From Panax quinquefolius (lineage: Eukaryota; Streptophyta; Magnoliopsida; Apiales; Araliaceae), in assembly GCA_020205615.1 (NCBI GenBank), contig CM035166.1, positions 94,094,706 to 94,158,705 of the forward strand: a DNA stretch of 64,000 nt, in the 5' to 3' direction. A model generated the notes under the pieces. That model saw only the letters and a program-made list of their open reading frames with translations. It was not told where the DNA came from and did not search any database. Shown piece after piece: positions 46,128-57,830 of the stretch. Both the position numbers and the translations under genes were made by a program. Positions within the stretch are counted from its first letter, which is position 1. The number at the start of each line of letters is the position of its first letter.

Positions 46128-46593
46128 CCTTCTCTTCATCCACCATGATACCCTCTGAACTGACCACATATCTAAGGAATAACAGACGTTCGACCAGCCA
46201 ACTACACTTTTTAAAGTTAATGAATAGTTTATTTTCGGCCAAAACCTCCAACACATCCCGAAGGTGTTCCATATGGTCTTCCTCGTTCTGACTATAAATC
46301 AATATATCATCAAAATAAATAACAACATATTTCCCGATGAAAGGTCGTAATACCTGATTCATAAGTCGCATAAAAGTACTAAATGCATTGGACAATCCGA
46401 ATGACATGACTACCCATTCGTAAAGTCGTCCATCCTTTTTTTGAACGTTGTTTTCCATTCATCCACACGCTTAATCTGAATCTGATGATATCCGCTCTGA
46501 AAGATCTATCTTTGAGAACAAATTGGAACCCTCTAACATATCTTACATGTCATCCATTCTCATAATCGAAAAATTGTATCTGACAGTTATCTT
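46128..46593 (-). pseudogene. G2 reverse transcriptase palm
   Basis: Right to left: ITVRYNFSI (46593), SNLFSKIDL, then [38 protein letters not shown] and [20 protein letters not shown]. The Y-x-DD catalytic loop (46306-46317 region) is intact, with YFDD in place of the more common YVDD. It ends at [10 protein letters not shown] before the block at 46122. A frameshift near 46440-46490 and a stop near 46535 disrupt it. The part before residue RAINN lies on the other side of the CACTA element. Confidence 0.9.
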
Positions 46594-46609
46594 CACTAAA
46601 AAAAAAAGG

Positions 46610-46860
46610 GTCATTGCGGACGGGAGCATTGCCGACGACAATGTTGCCATCGATAATAAGGTCAATGTCGACGGTCTAGCCGTCGTTAATGAGTCCTATC
46701 GGCAATGAGGTATTATTTGGTGGGAAAATTTCGTGGGGGTGGGAAAAGTCACTAGCACGGGGACTAGAATTAATGGCGACGGGGATGCCGTCGCCAATGA
46801 GTCATTATCGACGGGGTTAAGGGCGACGACATTGCCGTCGAGAATGATATTCTATTTTTT
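46610..46860. repeat. CACTA left subterminal repeats
   Basis: Repeated GACGG, CCGTCG and CAATGAGTC-type motifs in both orientations. The matching array at the right end is at about 50640-50950. Confidence 0.85.
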
Positions 46861-47775
46861 AGCCCTACCCACGACGGCAACGACTGTAACTCTATTCCCT
46901 ATCTATTTTCGATTTTTCCCTCTTAGTTTCCCACTTCTCGCCAATGATTTGTCGTTATTTTCAATTGATTTTCCGAATTGATTGTCACCCCATCCATTAT
47001 CATTTCACCTTCATCATCTCGCCTGTTTCCCCTTTATCATTTCACCTTTATAATCCATATTGTGAAAATATAGAATATATTTTTAAAAATAGCTTCGCGT
47101 CGGCCATATTTCCCCGGTATAAATAGGAGTAGAGAGATATCACCATCATCCATCAGGTAGACAGCGACCGCCGGCCTCGTCAGACACTTTTCACCTCGTA
47201 CAGTCCGAGGTATATAGTGCGGTTGTTTCTCTTGTGAAATGTTTTTTGTTCTTCACTTTACATTTGTTTTGTGGTATAAAATCCTCAGAAAATGAATCGT
47301 TGTTTCATTAATTAGTTTTTGATCAGTCTATTTTTCATAAATATGCGTTTGTTTTGATTTTATAGATTGGTTACTTCTTTCAAGATTCTTTATTGAATTA
47401 TCATTAGCTATATCATTCGTGTTGTTCAGTCATGGATGTTCGCATTGGGTGTAAATTTGTAATTAAGTGAGATATGAAACTAGGGTTCATACTTCAATGT
47501 TTATACGATAATTCAAGTCCTCTATGTTTATGCAATTGAAGAATAATTTAGGCCTGTAAAGGGGTAAAATTTACTTGAGCTTGGTTTTAGAATAACTGTA
47601 TTAGAACCTCTATATCAATTTGACGGATGTATTATGTGTTCCTTATTATTCTCCATATTGAAATTGCTCATGTAATCAATTTTTTCTCCCTTGGGATTTT
47701 TTTTTGAAAATCCAAGTACTCTATCTTATTTTTCATCTACTATTGTGCAAATATGCAAGTACACCCAGTCACATT

Positions 47776-48190
47776 TAGACACGCATTACAACTTACGGGA
47801 CTCGATTCTGACATACAGAGTCCAAGTTATCGCCCAATTTGCAAAACTCGCCAACACTTGTACAAAAAGCCAAAAAATAGGTCAAAACCCCCCCCCGTCG
47901 TCCAAACACCACGCAAACACACACACAACACCGCGTAGGTAATAGACACGTGTTACAACTTACGGGACTCGATTCTGACATACGGAGTCTGAATTATCGC
48001 CTAGTTTTCAAAACTCGCAAACACTTAGGCAAAAAGCTGAAAAAGAGCCCAAAACCCGCCTCAGTCGTCCAAACGCCACACAAACACACACGTAGCGTAT
48101 TAGACATGCATTACAACTTATGAGACTCGATTCCAACATACGAAGACCGAGTTATCGCACAATTTGCAAAACTCAACAACACTTGAAGAA
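47776..48190 (+). repeat. Tandem repeat of about 160 bp inside CACTA, 2.6 units
   Basis: Units begin TAGACACGCATTACAACTTA at 47776, 47943 and 48101 and include GACTCGATTCTGACATAC and CACACAAACACACAC. The third is cut at about 48190. Confidence 0.88.
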
Positions 48191-48254
48191 CACAAACCAA
48201 ACTAATTTAAATATGCTCTATTTTCGAATTCGTTATTAATATTTTAATTTTGTA

Positions 48255-48390
48255 GGGCCTTATTGATGAGACTTCGGCGGGTGGAGGCTGCGACACAGGC
48301 AATGCCCGTGGTGCAGATGGTAATGACCGCCGAGCTGATGCTGAAGACACTATTGAGGGTGGGACCGCAAGAAGAAGGCAGAGTTAGGTT
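48255..48390 (+). other. GC-richer exon-like stretch in CACTA
   Basis: A short open frame (GLIDETSAGGGCDTGNARGA, then GNDRRADAEDTIEGG and a stop near 48387) preceded by TTTGTAG. It is less AT-rich than its surroundings. It may be a remnant exon of a CACTA-encoded or captured gene, but nothing in it was recognised. Confidence 0.3.
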
Positions 48391-48430
48391 TGTAATATGC
48401 GTATGTCTGTGATCAAATTGCAAAAATAAT

Positions 48431-50178
48431 GCTGAAACGTAAAAATCGAGTTTAAAATTTTAACAAACCATATACCCGGATCACCCTTTATGCACAATTA
48501 TTAATTAAACGAAAAGATAAAAAATAAAATCATACCCTTGAAGATCGAGCTTCCTCAGGTACAAGTTCACCTCCAAATCCTTTCGCGTTCAACTTGAATC
48601 CACCGGGTTTGGTTCCTTCCTTTGATCAACGTTAGCCACCCATATGTTTGGCCTCTAGAGGTGATCCACCAAGGGAAAAGAATTTTCAAGAAGAAGGGTA
48701 TTGGCTCAACCCTAGTTTTCTATCTCAATAGAAATGGCGTGCTTTCTCCAACTTTTGAATTGCAGACATTGATATCCGATATAAGACTTCTTTATAAAGA
48801 TATCAAGTAACCTATTAAAATAAGGTATTTTTAATTAAACTCTTTTAATTAAATGGGCTCCCTAATCTTATTAGGGATAATTAATTAAACTCCTTTAATT
48901 AATTTTCCTCCTAATCCTATTAGGAATAAATGAGAGTACTTATATTAAATTAATTCCTAAACTCTTTTAGAAATTAAAATAATAATAATTGTAATAATAT
49001 TAATAAGACTCCTCTTATTGATTTATATTTAATATTTTAAAATATTAAATAATAAATATTAAGCTATTTAATTTATTCTATCACCATAGATTAAATTAAA
49101 TATATTTAACATATTATTACGATTATGCCATTAACTTCTTAAATAATTATTCTTCCTTTTTATGGTGTGACCCTTTAGGTTCTCCATATTAAACCTAAGT
49201 TATGAATAAATCAATTAGAACAATTCTAATCTTATTTAAATAAATAAATTAAATAATTAATTTATTTAAATAAATAATATTTATTCTACAATAGGGATAA
49301 GCCTCCCTAATGATCAACGACTTTCCGGATAATATAGATTTCAACATTAATCATTAAAGAACCTTTGAGTAAATAGTTCAGATGATTCAATCCTTCCACC
49401 ATACAATGTCCCAATTAAATATAAGACATGGAAATTCTTGTCAAGTCTTATTTTATTTAATTATATGTATTTCGATCCTTAAATGCACAACTCTAAATAA
49501 TGCAAATTAGAAACTCCTTTCTAATTTCATTCTCGCCTTAACCAAGGACTACTTTGGGTTGTCATTTATCGAATCACATAGGACATTTCTCTTCTTTTAT
49601 TAGAAGTGGTAGATTCTTTATTGATCATACATTATCTCCATATACGACTTATTATACCCAAGCATACCCTTTGATATACCCTAAGGGTCTTAAGGAATAA
49701 GTCAAAGTATAACTCATCATACACAAGATACTATGATGATCTCAAGTCCAAGGATTACTTGTACTACTATCACTACAGAAATTCCTATTGACAAAGCAAG
49801 TAAAACTCCATTAGGTATTCCTTAGCGAGCCACGCTCAAAGTGAACTTATTCTCTAATAAGCACCTACATACTTGCTTTAGTGTCTCCACACAAATGATC
49901 ATGAGATCAATCATCCTCATCCAATGAAAGCAAGCAACGTATGTACCAATCTATCCTGGATTCACTAATCCCCAATTTAATAATCCAACGATTGGGAACT
50001 ATTTTAGTTTTAAGCTTTCTAAGAATTTAGATCTCATTAGAATGATCATCATCATTATTCTAAAAGCATTGCTTAAAACTATGGGTTTATCACATATTAT
50101 AAAACAAAGATCACGTAGATAATTAAAAGCCTTTAATAAATTAATACTTTTTATTAATAAATGAATAAGATTGTTACA
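48431..50178 (-). repeat. Probable LTR nested in CACTA
   Basis: On the minus strand its distal part resembles that of the solo LTR at 38691-40212: an AAGG/GTATGATTTT junction, then AATTAATAATTGTGCA and GGTGATCCGG. It also shares the AACCTAAAGGGTCACAC block near 49170-49200. Ends and TSD could not be fixed. The limits given are estimates. Confidence 0.45.
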
Positions 50179-50965
50179 AAAGTATATGCTTTATCATCAA
50201 ACATGATTGGCTTGTGTGCATATTACTTTCAGATCGGGAGGTGGGATGAAAGAAGGGATCGTGCCATGATGATGATACCGACATTCCTGATCTTGGGTTG
50301 TAGTACCCATTATGTTTATATTTTGACTTTCATATATGTATATTTATATAGCTTTTGAGTTGTACAGACTAGAGTTTAGTATCTAGTTAGGTTGATGATA
50401 TATGTATCTAACTATATTGATTGTTTATGATTACATTTTGTATTTACATCGTACGACTTTTATCTATAAGTCATTACGTTGTTTACATATTTGATGGTTG
50501 ATATAGCGAAAGCTATTATTGTTATTGATATGCGTTCGTGAAGAATTCTTTATTTTTATTTAGTTTATTACAAGTATAATTATGTATATGTAAATGAACA
50601 GGGGTATTTTGCAATTTTAAAAAAAAATTCTAAAAATCTCATTAGCGACGAAGAGTGGAGGGTCATTGGCGACGGCTATGCCGTTGGCAATGACTATTTT
50701 TTAATTTTCTGACAGTACCATTACTGACGAGCTATTCGTCGCCAATGTCGTCGCCAATACATCATGGTCGACGGTTAGCCATCGCCAATGACCCCATCAG
50801 TAATGACACTCTTGCCGACGGCGAGCGACGGGAGCCAGGGGCGACGACCCATACAATGAAGGGAAGGGCGACGGACATCGCCGTCGCCAATGACCTCATT
50901 ACCGACGGCAATAGTATCATTAGCGACGGCATAACCCGTCGGCAATGACCTATTTTTTTGTAGTG

Positions 50966-51310
50966 TTGTTGATTGCTCGATTAGCCACGCACATTTTCTA
51001 TCTGTCATCCTTCTTCGAGACCAACAATGCGAGAACCGTACATGGACTCATGCTTTCTCTAATGAACCCATTCTTCAAAAATTCATCTACATTCTCTTGT
51101 AAGATCTAATTTTTCTTAGGACTCATCCGATAATGTGGCAAGTTGGGTAAGCTCGCCCTTGGAATTAGATCGATGTGATGTTGAATATCCATCAGTGGTG
51201 GAAGTTCATTTGGTAAATCTTTGGACACCAACTCACGAAATTCGCCTAATAGGGACCGTACCTTATCGGGTAACTCAATTTTCTGCTCTTGCTTTCCTTC
51301 TACCATTAAA
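50966..51310 (-). pseudogene. G2 RT N-terminal part
   Basis: The frame (51306-51106) has [20 protein letters not shown] and [10 protein letters not shown], the RT entry region. It continues [27 protein letters not shown] and VANRAINN, ending at the CACTA insertion. Stops occur after SPKKN and after DDR. These motifs are the standard fingers of gypsy RT (the family usually has VDSRAINKIT at the break point). Confidence 0.88.
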
Positions 51311-51399
51311 GCTCACACCACGACAACATGTACTTCTTGTGCCTCTTTAATTTTTGCCTCTTAATCAGCCACTGGCGTGATTATCGATAGTAAATGTTG

Positions 51400-51852
51400 T
51401 TATTCCTTTTGGTCCTTAGTTACGCCACTACCCAAATTTTGTTTAAGAATCAATGTAATCTTCCTACCACCCCAATTGAAAACAAACACATTATCGCAGC
51501 CTCTGTAAGTGACATCCACATCAAACTGCCATGCTCATCCCAATAACACGTGACTAGCATTCATGTCCACTATGTCGTAGACCACATCAGTTCAGTAGTG
51601 CTATCCAATTGAGATATGTACTTTGCACACTTCGGTCACGTTCACCTTGGGTCCTTTCTGAATCCACCCAATTACGTAGGGCTTCGGGTGTTTCTCTACT
51701 CGCAATTTCAGGTGTTCTACCAATTTCTTTGACACAAAATTCTCACAGCTTCCATTGTCTATAATTAGGTCACAAACCTTTCCTTGAACACTGCAACATG
51801 CCTTAAAAATATTGTTTCGTTGTGAGGAATTTTCTATCTTCGTCGAGAACAT
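51400..51852 (-). pseudogene. G2 aspartic protease
   Basis: Frame 51852-51601 reads [20 protein letters not shown], then [16 protein letters not shown] and [14 protein letters not shown]. The active site is Asp-Asn-Gly (51751-51759) where DSG or DTG is usual. A second part after a stop has the LLG-AWQFDVDVTYRGCDN block near 51540-51480 with further changes. It precedes the RT in the same element. Confidence 0.87.
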
Positions 51853-51984
51853 GACTCACTGAATCACGCAATTTACATTCTCTCCATGTTCCTCGGCTAT
51901 TTCTGCACCTTCCCAGAATTCGCCCATGTCTGTCTCTTCTTCGGCATGATGGTCGTCCTCATCTCCCTCTCCAACTTCCACGAA

Positions 51985-53049
51985 ATTCACCGACTTCCGC
52001 ATCGGACACTCATTGGAGCAATGACCCGGTTGACTGCATTTGTAGCACTTAAACCCGCTTGTTTTAGCATATGGGTTCGATGCTCATGGCGCTTCCTTTG
52101 TAGTTGATGTTGTAGGTCGGGTCCCAATAGGATTATTAGTAGATCCTGAACCCCTTTGTGCCTACACGGTATCAGTTATAGACTGATTCTTCCCATCACT
52201 CGCCGAAAATATGTTTCTGTTGGCGTTGGAGTTGGATGTCTCCGCCATGTCCTTCATGTGATAAAAAAACCACTAGACCACTCCACTTGAATAGAAGGTT
52301 TTAGTCCCTCCAAATATCTAGACACTTGTTGTGCCTCAGTCTCATTCAGGTTGTTACAAACTGATAGCCTAGACCACTCCTCTGTGTATTCTGTCACAGT
52401 CTTGTTACCTTGTGCACAATTCTGATAACTCTGAAAAATAAATTTTTCATAATCTGGGGGTAAAAATCTGCTCATCATAAGTTGTTTCAACCACCTCCAA
52501 GATCAGATAGGGGTTTTGCCTTGTTGTCGTCGATCCATCTGCAATTTTTCCCACCAAACAGCAGCTCTGCTCTTCAATTTGTATGCTACTAGTTTAACTT
52601 GTAGATCTGATATAACCTCCGTTAGATCGAAAAACCTTTCGACCTCAGAAAGCCAATCCATAAATTCTTCAATCTGAAACTTACCATGGAATAATGGTAT
52701 ATCTGCGCGTATTCTATATCCAGATTGATGTTGGTTTCGGTTTTGGTGTTGATGAAGGTTTCTTTTCCCACCTGCAACTTCTTCATCGGAGTCCTCATCA
52801 CTGAATCCTTCGAACGGCTCTTCACAGGCTATTCTATGCTGACGTTCCCCACCAGGGTGGCCAGGGGCAAATCCCTCACCTCCGTCTCTGTTGTCGTTGG
52901 GGTTGGGTCTCTGTACCAACAGTTGTTATATCATGGCTTCCATCCTCGCCATTGACTGTTGTTGATCATATATCAATCTCCATCCATAACTCGGCATCCC
53001 TACGACCAGCATCATCAAGGATATCTCTCACACCTTTGTTGTTGGCCAT
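51985..53049 (-). pseudogene. gag: G2 gag with CCHC zinc knuckle
   Basis: The likely start is the ATG at 53049 (MANNKGVRDILDDAG), 20 bases past the primer site; a stop follows after 27 codons. The next parts are FEGFSDEDSDEEVAGGK and ADIPLFHGKFQIEEFMDWL, then AYKLKSRAAVWWEKLQ (52919-52503). After a frameshift come [20 protein letters not shown] and [13 protein letters not shown] (52490-52254). The nucleocapsid near 52000-52060 is CYKCSQPGHCSNEC, an intact C-x2-C-x4-H-x4-C knuckle. At least three frame breaks occur. Confidence 0.9.
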
Positions 53050-53068
53050 TGACAAGGCAAAAACCTTA

Positions 53069-53080
53069 GCTTTGATACCA
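53069..53080 (-). other. Primer-binding site of G2
   Basis: On the minus strand it reads TGGTATCAAAGC, two bases (AT) after the 5' LTR end. It matches the initiator tRNA-Met type with one change from the consensus TGGTATCAGAGC. Confidence 0.9.
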
Positions 53081-53082
53081 AT

Positions 53083-53643
53083 TGACATAGAATGGAAAGC
53101 ACAAAGAATTTACCAGCGTAAATTCTAAGAACACAAACTGGAATCCACCAGAAAATAATACGATATCAATTGTAAAAGATAATAATCATGAATGATTCTC
53201 TCAACCCACAAGCCGAGTTTGTATAGCTAACAAAATTTTCTGCCCAAATCACTCTAGAATCTTCCTAGAGATATGGAAACAAATCCTAACAAACTTCTTA
53301 AAATTACAGAAATAAAATCTTAATAGGTAATAACTTAATTATAAAAGATTTACTACCTAATAAAATATTATTACCATAAAAGAACTAAATGATGATGATG
53401 ATAATAATAATAATAATAAATAATGCATTCTTCCCGAAGTTATGACGCCAATTCCGAAGAAGTTTCGATCTCCCGAAGCCATGACACCATCTCCGAACCC
53501 GAAGACATTTCCCAAAGCCAATCGAACCCAGCTCTTCGGGACCAGCTTCAGTCTTCGGGAATTATGGTCGTTTCCTCAAACCAGTTCTCCTTTTTCGTTT
53601 CCTATCTAACTCCTCAAACTCCAAAGCTAGTTATCCTACATCA
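53083..53643 (-). repeat. G2 5' LTR
   Basis: It starts TGATGTAGGATAACTAGC and ends TTCTATGTCA on the minus strand, next to the primer site. It is close to the copy at 25394-25938 throughout. It contains the microsatellite GAT/AAT run at 53390-53420. Confidence 0.93.
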
Positions 53644-53648
53644 AAGAT

Positions 53649-54407
53649 AATGGGTGTATATGTTGGGAAAAATGAAGTTTGGATGATAAAAGAAGACGTG
53701 AGGCTTCATAGAAGAATTCCATATCAAGGGAGGCAAATGAAGATATTTGTAATAACTCATACTTTTGTTAATAATTAAATATTAATTGATTTTATTTTAT
53801 AAGAGTAATTGTAATTGATGTGAGGTTTTCTTGTTATATTTAAAGAGCGGTGATGTAACCATAATCCTATTCTAATTTGATTAGTTTAATTTCCGAATAT
53901 AATACTTATAAGCACTGCATCCCATTACAAAAATCAAAATTAATTCATCCGATGTCGAAATTGAGTTAATCCAAAGCCTATTTCTTCAGTTTTCATTCTC
54001 TACCATTATGAAAAGGAAGAGAAATTATTTGGCATTATCTTCATCCCTTAAAATACTGAAAATCGCAACACGTCTTGATTCATGTTACTATTTTTTTGAA
54101 TTTAGCCCTGGTTTTGAAAATTCGTAACTCAGTCATATTAACTCCGAATCAAGTGATTCTTGAGCCTAGTTCATGTATCTTTTTGAGAGTTACAATTTTC
54201 ATGAAGACGTGAAGAGATTTTGAATATTCTAACAGACCTGAAAGTCAAATAATTCTTTATTGCTGCGTATTGAATACAGACGAACAAGGAATGTAAATAT
54301 TATTTTATATTTTGATTTTAAGTTTGGTTATGAAGGTTTTTAAATTATAGATTATTTTTAAATAAAATATAGACATGGAATTAGATATCATGATAATCGA
54401 AAAGAGA
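53649..54407. other. Flanking DNA between G2 and solo LTR E
   Basis: AT-rich, without a recognised gene. A TTATATTTAAAG at 53836 followed by a leader-like stretch and the phrase GTTGACG/CCGATGTCGAAATTGAG suggests an old LTR, but no ends were found. Confidence 0.35.
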
Positions 54408-54412
54408 AGATA

Positions 54413-57400
54413 TGCGACAACCCAGAAATTTTACTTAGTTTGTAAATTAAGTATTTTGGAATATTATTGAATAAAAATAAATATTATAAATATTATTCCA
54501 TTTTATGTGTTAAAAGTTGAATTTTTATGGTGGAACATGTTTCTGTGATAGAATTTACGAGTTTTAGGATCATATACGGAAATCAAATTTTCTGAGAAAA
54601 AGACGAAAAAGTTAAAACGCAGAAAAAACGCTAATAAACATACTTTTTTGAGAATTTCAAACTACGTCATAACGTTTATTTGAGAAGGCGAGATGAAATA
54701 TGTAATAAAAGTTTTTTTCGGACAAAAAATGTAAAAACACTATTCACACTGAAAACGCAAACTCATTTTTTGAAAATATGAATTATGACATAGTGTTTCT
54801 TCGGAAAAGGGGAAACGGTGGCGAAATCGGATTTTCAAAAATCGAAAGTCAGTTTTTTGGCTAACCCACTGAATAATGAAAAGTAACTGAAAAAGTTAGA
54901 AAACCTAACTGGACAAGAAAATGTCTTACTAGAATTAGTAAGCCTAAGAATTCTAAAGGCTAAGAATTTTGGAAAGTGGCTAGGGTTGAGCCAAAGTTTG
55001 AGCTGAAGGTTGAGCCTAGGATTTGGAGAGCTTGGCTAGGGTTGAGCCAAGGGTAAAGCTTATGTTATGTGGTGGTTTGGCTAGGGTTGAGCCATGGCTC
55101 AAGCCTTAGGGTTAAAACCTAAGACTTGGAGTCAAAGCTACTGTGTTTGATGATTATCCCATATGGGATAAAGGAAGCATAAGTGAGGGTATTTTGGTCC
55201 TAAAATGGGGAGAAATATGCAAGGTGGAAGGGACAAATGGTGAGTCATTTAGCATGACTCGCCTTATCTAAACAAACAATTAAATGGTTGTCTCCCCCAT
55301 TTAGATGTCTTAGCCATTAAATTGCTATTAAGTGTCTTGAGTTAGTTTTAATTGTGGTTTGATTAGGCTAACTTGGGGGATGATTAGTAAGCTTTCAAAC
55401 ATGAGGGGAAAGACCTTAGAAGACTTAAGTTGGGTGAGAAACTTGTAAGAAGTAGAAACTATGTTTTATATAAACAAAACCAAATATCATCTTTTTCATT
55501 TTTGCACAAAATTGCCTAAGTGTTAGAGAGAGAAGAGAGAAACTTGAGAGCTCTAGAGAGGGACGGACAAGAGAGAAAGGAAGAGAGGTCATGGATAGCT
55601 AAGATAAAGCTTGATCAAGGCTAAGGAAAAAGAAGAACTAAGAAGGGTAAGTTTCTAAACCATCATTTCTTCATCTTTGTATTTTATTGTTTGAAGTAGT
55701 TGTTGGTGGTTGATTAATTAAAGATCATGGTGGATCTTGAATTGATAAGGGGTATATGAAGGAGAGCACTTTATTAAAACTCCTTAAATGATGCATGTCA
55801 AGTAAACCAAGTAATTAAAATGGCACGTATGCCAAAGCATGAGGATGGAAAACAAGTAATAAAGGACTATAAACGGACTTAATATGTGTTTTTTGTGTAT
55901 TTTTGTGCGATTTTGGAAAGATGGAATCATAGATATGTGGATTTTAAAGTTGTTCCAAGTGGAACAGAGGAAAAATACGCTATAACGAAGTTCTGGTAAA
56001 TTTTTTCATAAAAGGAGTCGAGCGTGAAAAATCTTAGCTTGTTAAGTTTACAAGTAGTTCAAGCTTCCGAAAAATTATTTTTTTACGGAGGTTATGTAGT
56101 CGGGTGAAAACGTGAGTCATTGGCTCAAGAACAAACTCAATCCGACTTCGGATGAGTAAGTTATGTTATTTAGAAGATTTGTCGTTCAAACGATTTTCGG
56201 TGAAAATGGCTCCCGAAAGGGTTGAGCCTAATTCCCGACAAGTTAGAGAATGAACATTTTTCTTTCCAGGGTAATTTGAAATTTTTGTTATAAGGAAGAA
56301 AATGGCTCAAGAATGGACTCATTTCAATATTGAATGACGAAGTTATGAAGCGAGGAAGTAGGTGCGTCAACTGGAAAAAAATTGAGTTTGTACGAACTCC
56401 GAATGAGGTAATTAAAGAATATCCGAAAATATCAAAAGTAGACCTACAACTTTCATTCTTTAAGTTCTGACAGTTAAGGTCGGGATAAGGGCCTAAAATG
56501 GGCATATATCTTTAGAACTGTTGTGTAATTGGAGGCAAACCGGGGTGGTTTCTTCGGAACGCCAGGGCGCCAAGCCATGTTTGACTAGTATTTTCATATT
56601 CTAAACATTGGAATTTGGAAATATAGACTAGAGAAATATAAAACAAGGTTTGATAGTTATATTGGACGTGTTAATAGTACGCAATGGCGTGTCGCTTAAG
56701 CGTTCGACTTAAATAAGTCGGGCGTACGACGTATAAACGTCGAAACGCCGAGTCGAATGTTAATGAACGTAAATAGTGTTTCGATTATTATGAAACGGAC
56801 ATTATAAAACGTGGAATAGAGTTAAAGTAAACCATAAGTGACGTATATACGTAACTAATTCGTATAATTGGTCTTGATGATATATATAGGTCGTTTGAAG
56901 AGTGATTGGATATTGTTCTGGTAAATCACTTGAAAACCAAGTTCTTAAACTTACTCGAATTCTATTGAGCAAGTTTCCTCACCAGTACAAGATAGTTGTT
57001 TTGTGCATGTTTCTTAACTTCATTTAAATTGGATGCAAGTTTCATGTTTTTGTGCAAATAGATTATATTTGTAAAAGTTGTTGAGCTATGAATTGTGTTG
57101 GTTGCCAATATCTGCACTTATGTGCTTTCATGAAAGAAATGTTTTGTTTTTGAATTGTTTAAGTTATTACAGTTTTGTTGATGCATGCATTCTGTTATGA
57201 TTAAGTTCATGCTAATTGTTTTAGATGGGCACATGTTAAGGTGTTATATGGAAATAAACACAAGTTGTGTTATGATATTAATGTAGACATTGTTGGTGTC
57301 AAAGAGTAGGATTTAAGAAAGGAAAAAGGTAAAAGTCGGTAGGACTAGTTTATAGAGATTGTGATGTTTAAGAATGATAGGAATTTAAGTTATTCTTGTT

Positions 57401-57825
57401 TATTCGAATTGCTTCTCAACTATTATTTCGTTGATGAAGTTTTCAAAGATTGATGAACTGATTATTGATTTTTGTTGCTTATTCAACTGCTATAACTTGC
57501 TGGGCAATTAAATGTTCACTCTTGCAAAACTCTAAAACTCTTGCAGCTAAAGCGAATGGACTTGATTAGTCAGGTGATATTAAGCGAAAGGCTTAAAGGA
57601 TTACATATTGTATTGTAATAGTTGTTGTAATTATAATATTTTTATGATGTAATATTCATTAATATTATAATTTGAAGATATAAAGGTCTTAGAACCTGGG
57701 ATTAGCAGTGATTTGATGTAATAATATATTAATTACATTCATGTCATAAGAATATGCCAGATGGGTAGTACCGTGAAGCACCGAACCCGGGCTTAAAGGA
57801 ATACCCGAGGTTTGGGGGCTTTACA
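54413..57825 (+). repeat. Solo LTR E (3413 bp)
   Basis: It starts TGCGACAACCCAGAAATTTT and ends GTTTGGGGGCTTTACA, with the perfect TSD AGATA at 54408-54412 and 57826-57830. No internal domain is present. It has a TATA-like TTATATAAAC near 55466, a leader ending AGAAGG/GTAAGTTTC at 55647, and CTCTTGCAG ending at 57546. Confidence 0.92.
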
Positions 57826-57830
57826 AGATA

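Larger units (their letters stand above)
46594..50965. mobile_element. CACTA (En/Spm) transposon splitting the G2 RT (4372 bp)
   Basis: The left end is CACTAAAAAAAAAAGGG and the right end reads CACTACAAAAAAATAGG on the other strand. The first several hundred bases at each end are full of direct and inverted copies of GTCATTGCCGACGG-like motifs, as expected of transposase-binding subterminal repeats. It sits exactly between RAINN and ITVRY of the G2 RT. The TSD is unclear: only AA is shared where three bases are expected. No intact transposase was found. Confidence 0.88.
25394..53643 (-). mobile_element. G2, minus-strand Ty3/gypsy element opened by nested insertions
   Basis: The two LTRs, 25394-25938 and 53083-53643, are direct copies. 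The primer site and gag lie at the right end, so the element reads right to left. The reading order is gag, protease, RT, RNase H, integrase and LTR. The insertions are 46594-50965 (CACTA), 41336-46122, 31100-41234 and 27192-30558. Subtracting them and their TSDs from 28250 bp leaves about 5.57 kb, right for a complete gypsy element. All coding parts are decayed. No chromodomain was seen. Confidence 0.93.

Noticed and set aside
48431..50178. Exact TSD for the LTR-like insertion in CACTA
   Set aside because: Candidate five-base repeats (AATAA, AAAGT) did not match at both sides with proper TG...CA ends, so no boundary is claimed.
46591..50968. A three-base TSD for the CACTA element
   Set aside because: Flanks are CTT and TTG on the plus strand; only two bases can be shared, so the TSD is treated as unclear.
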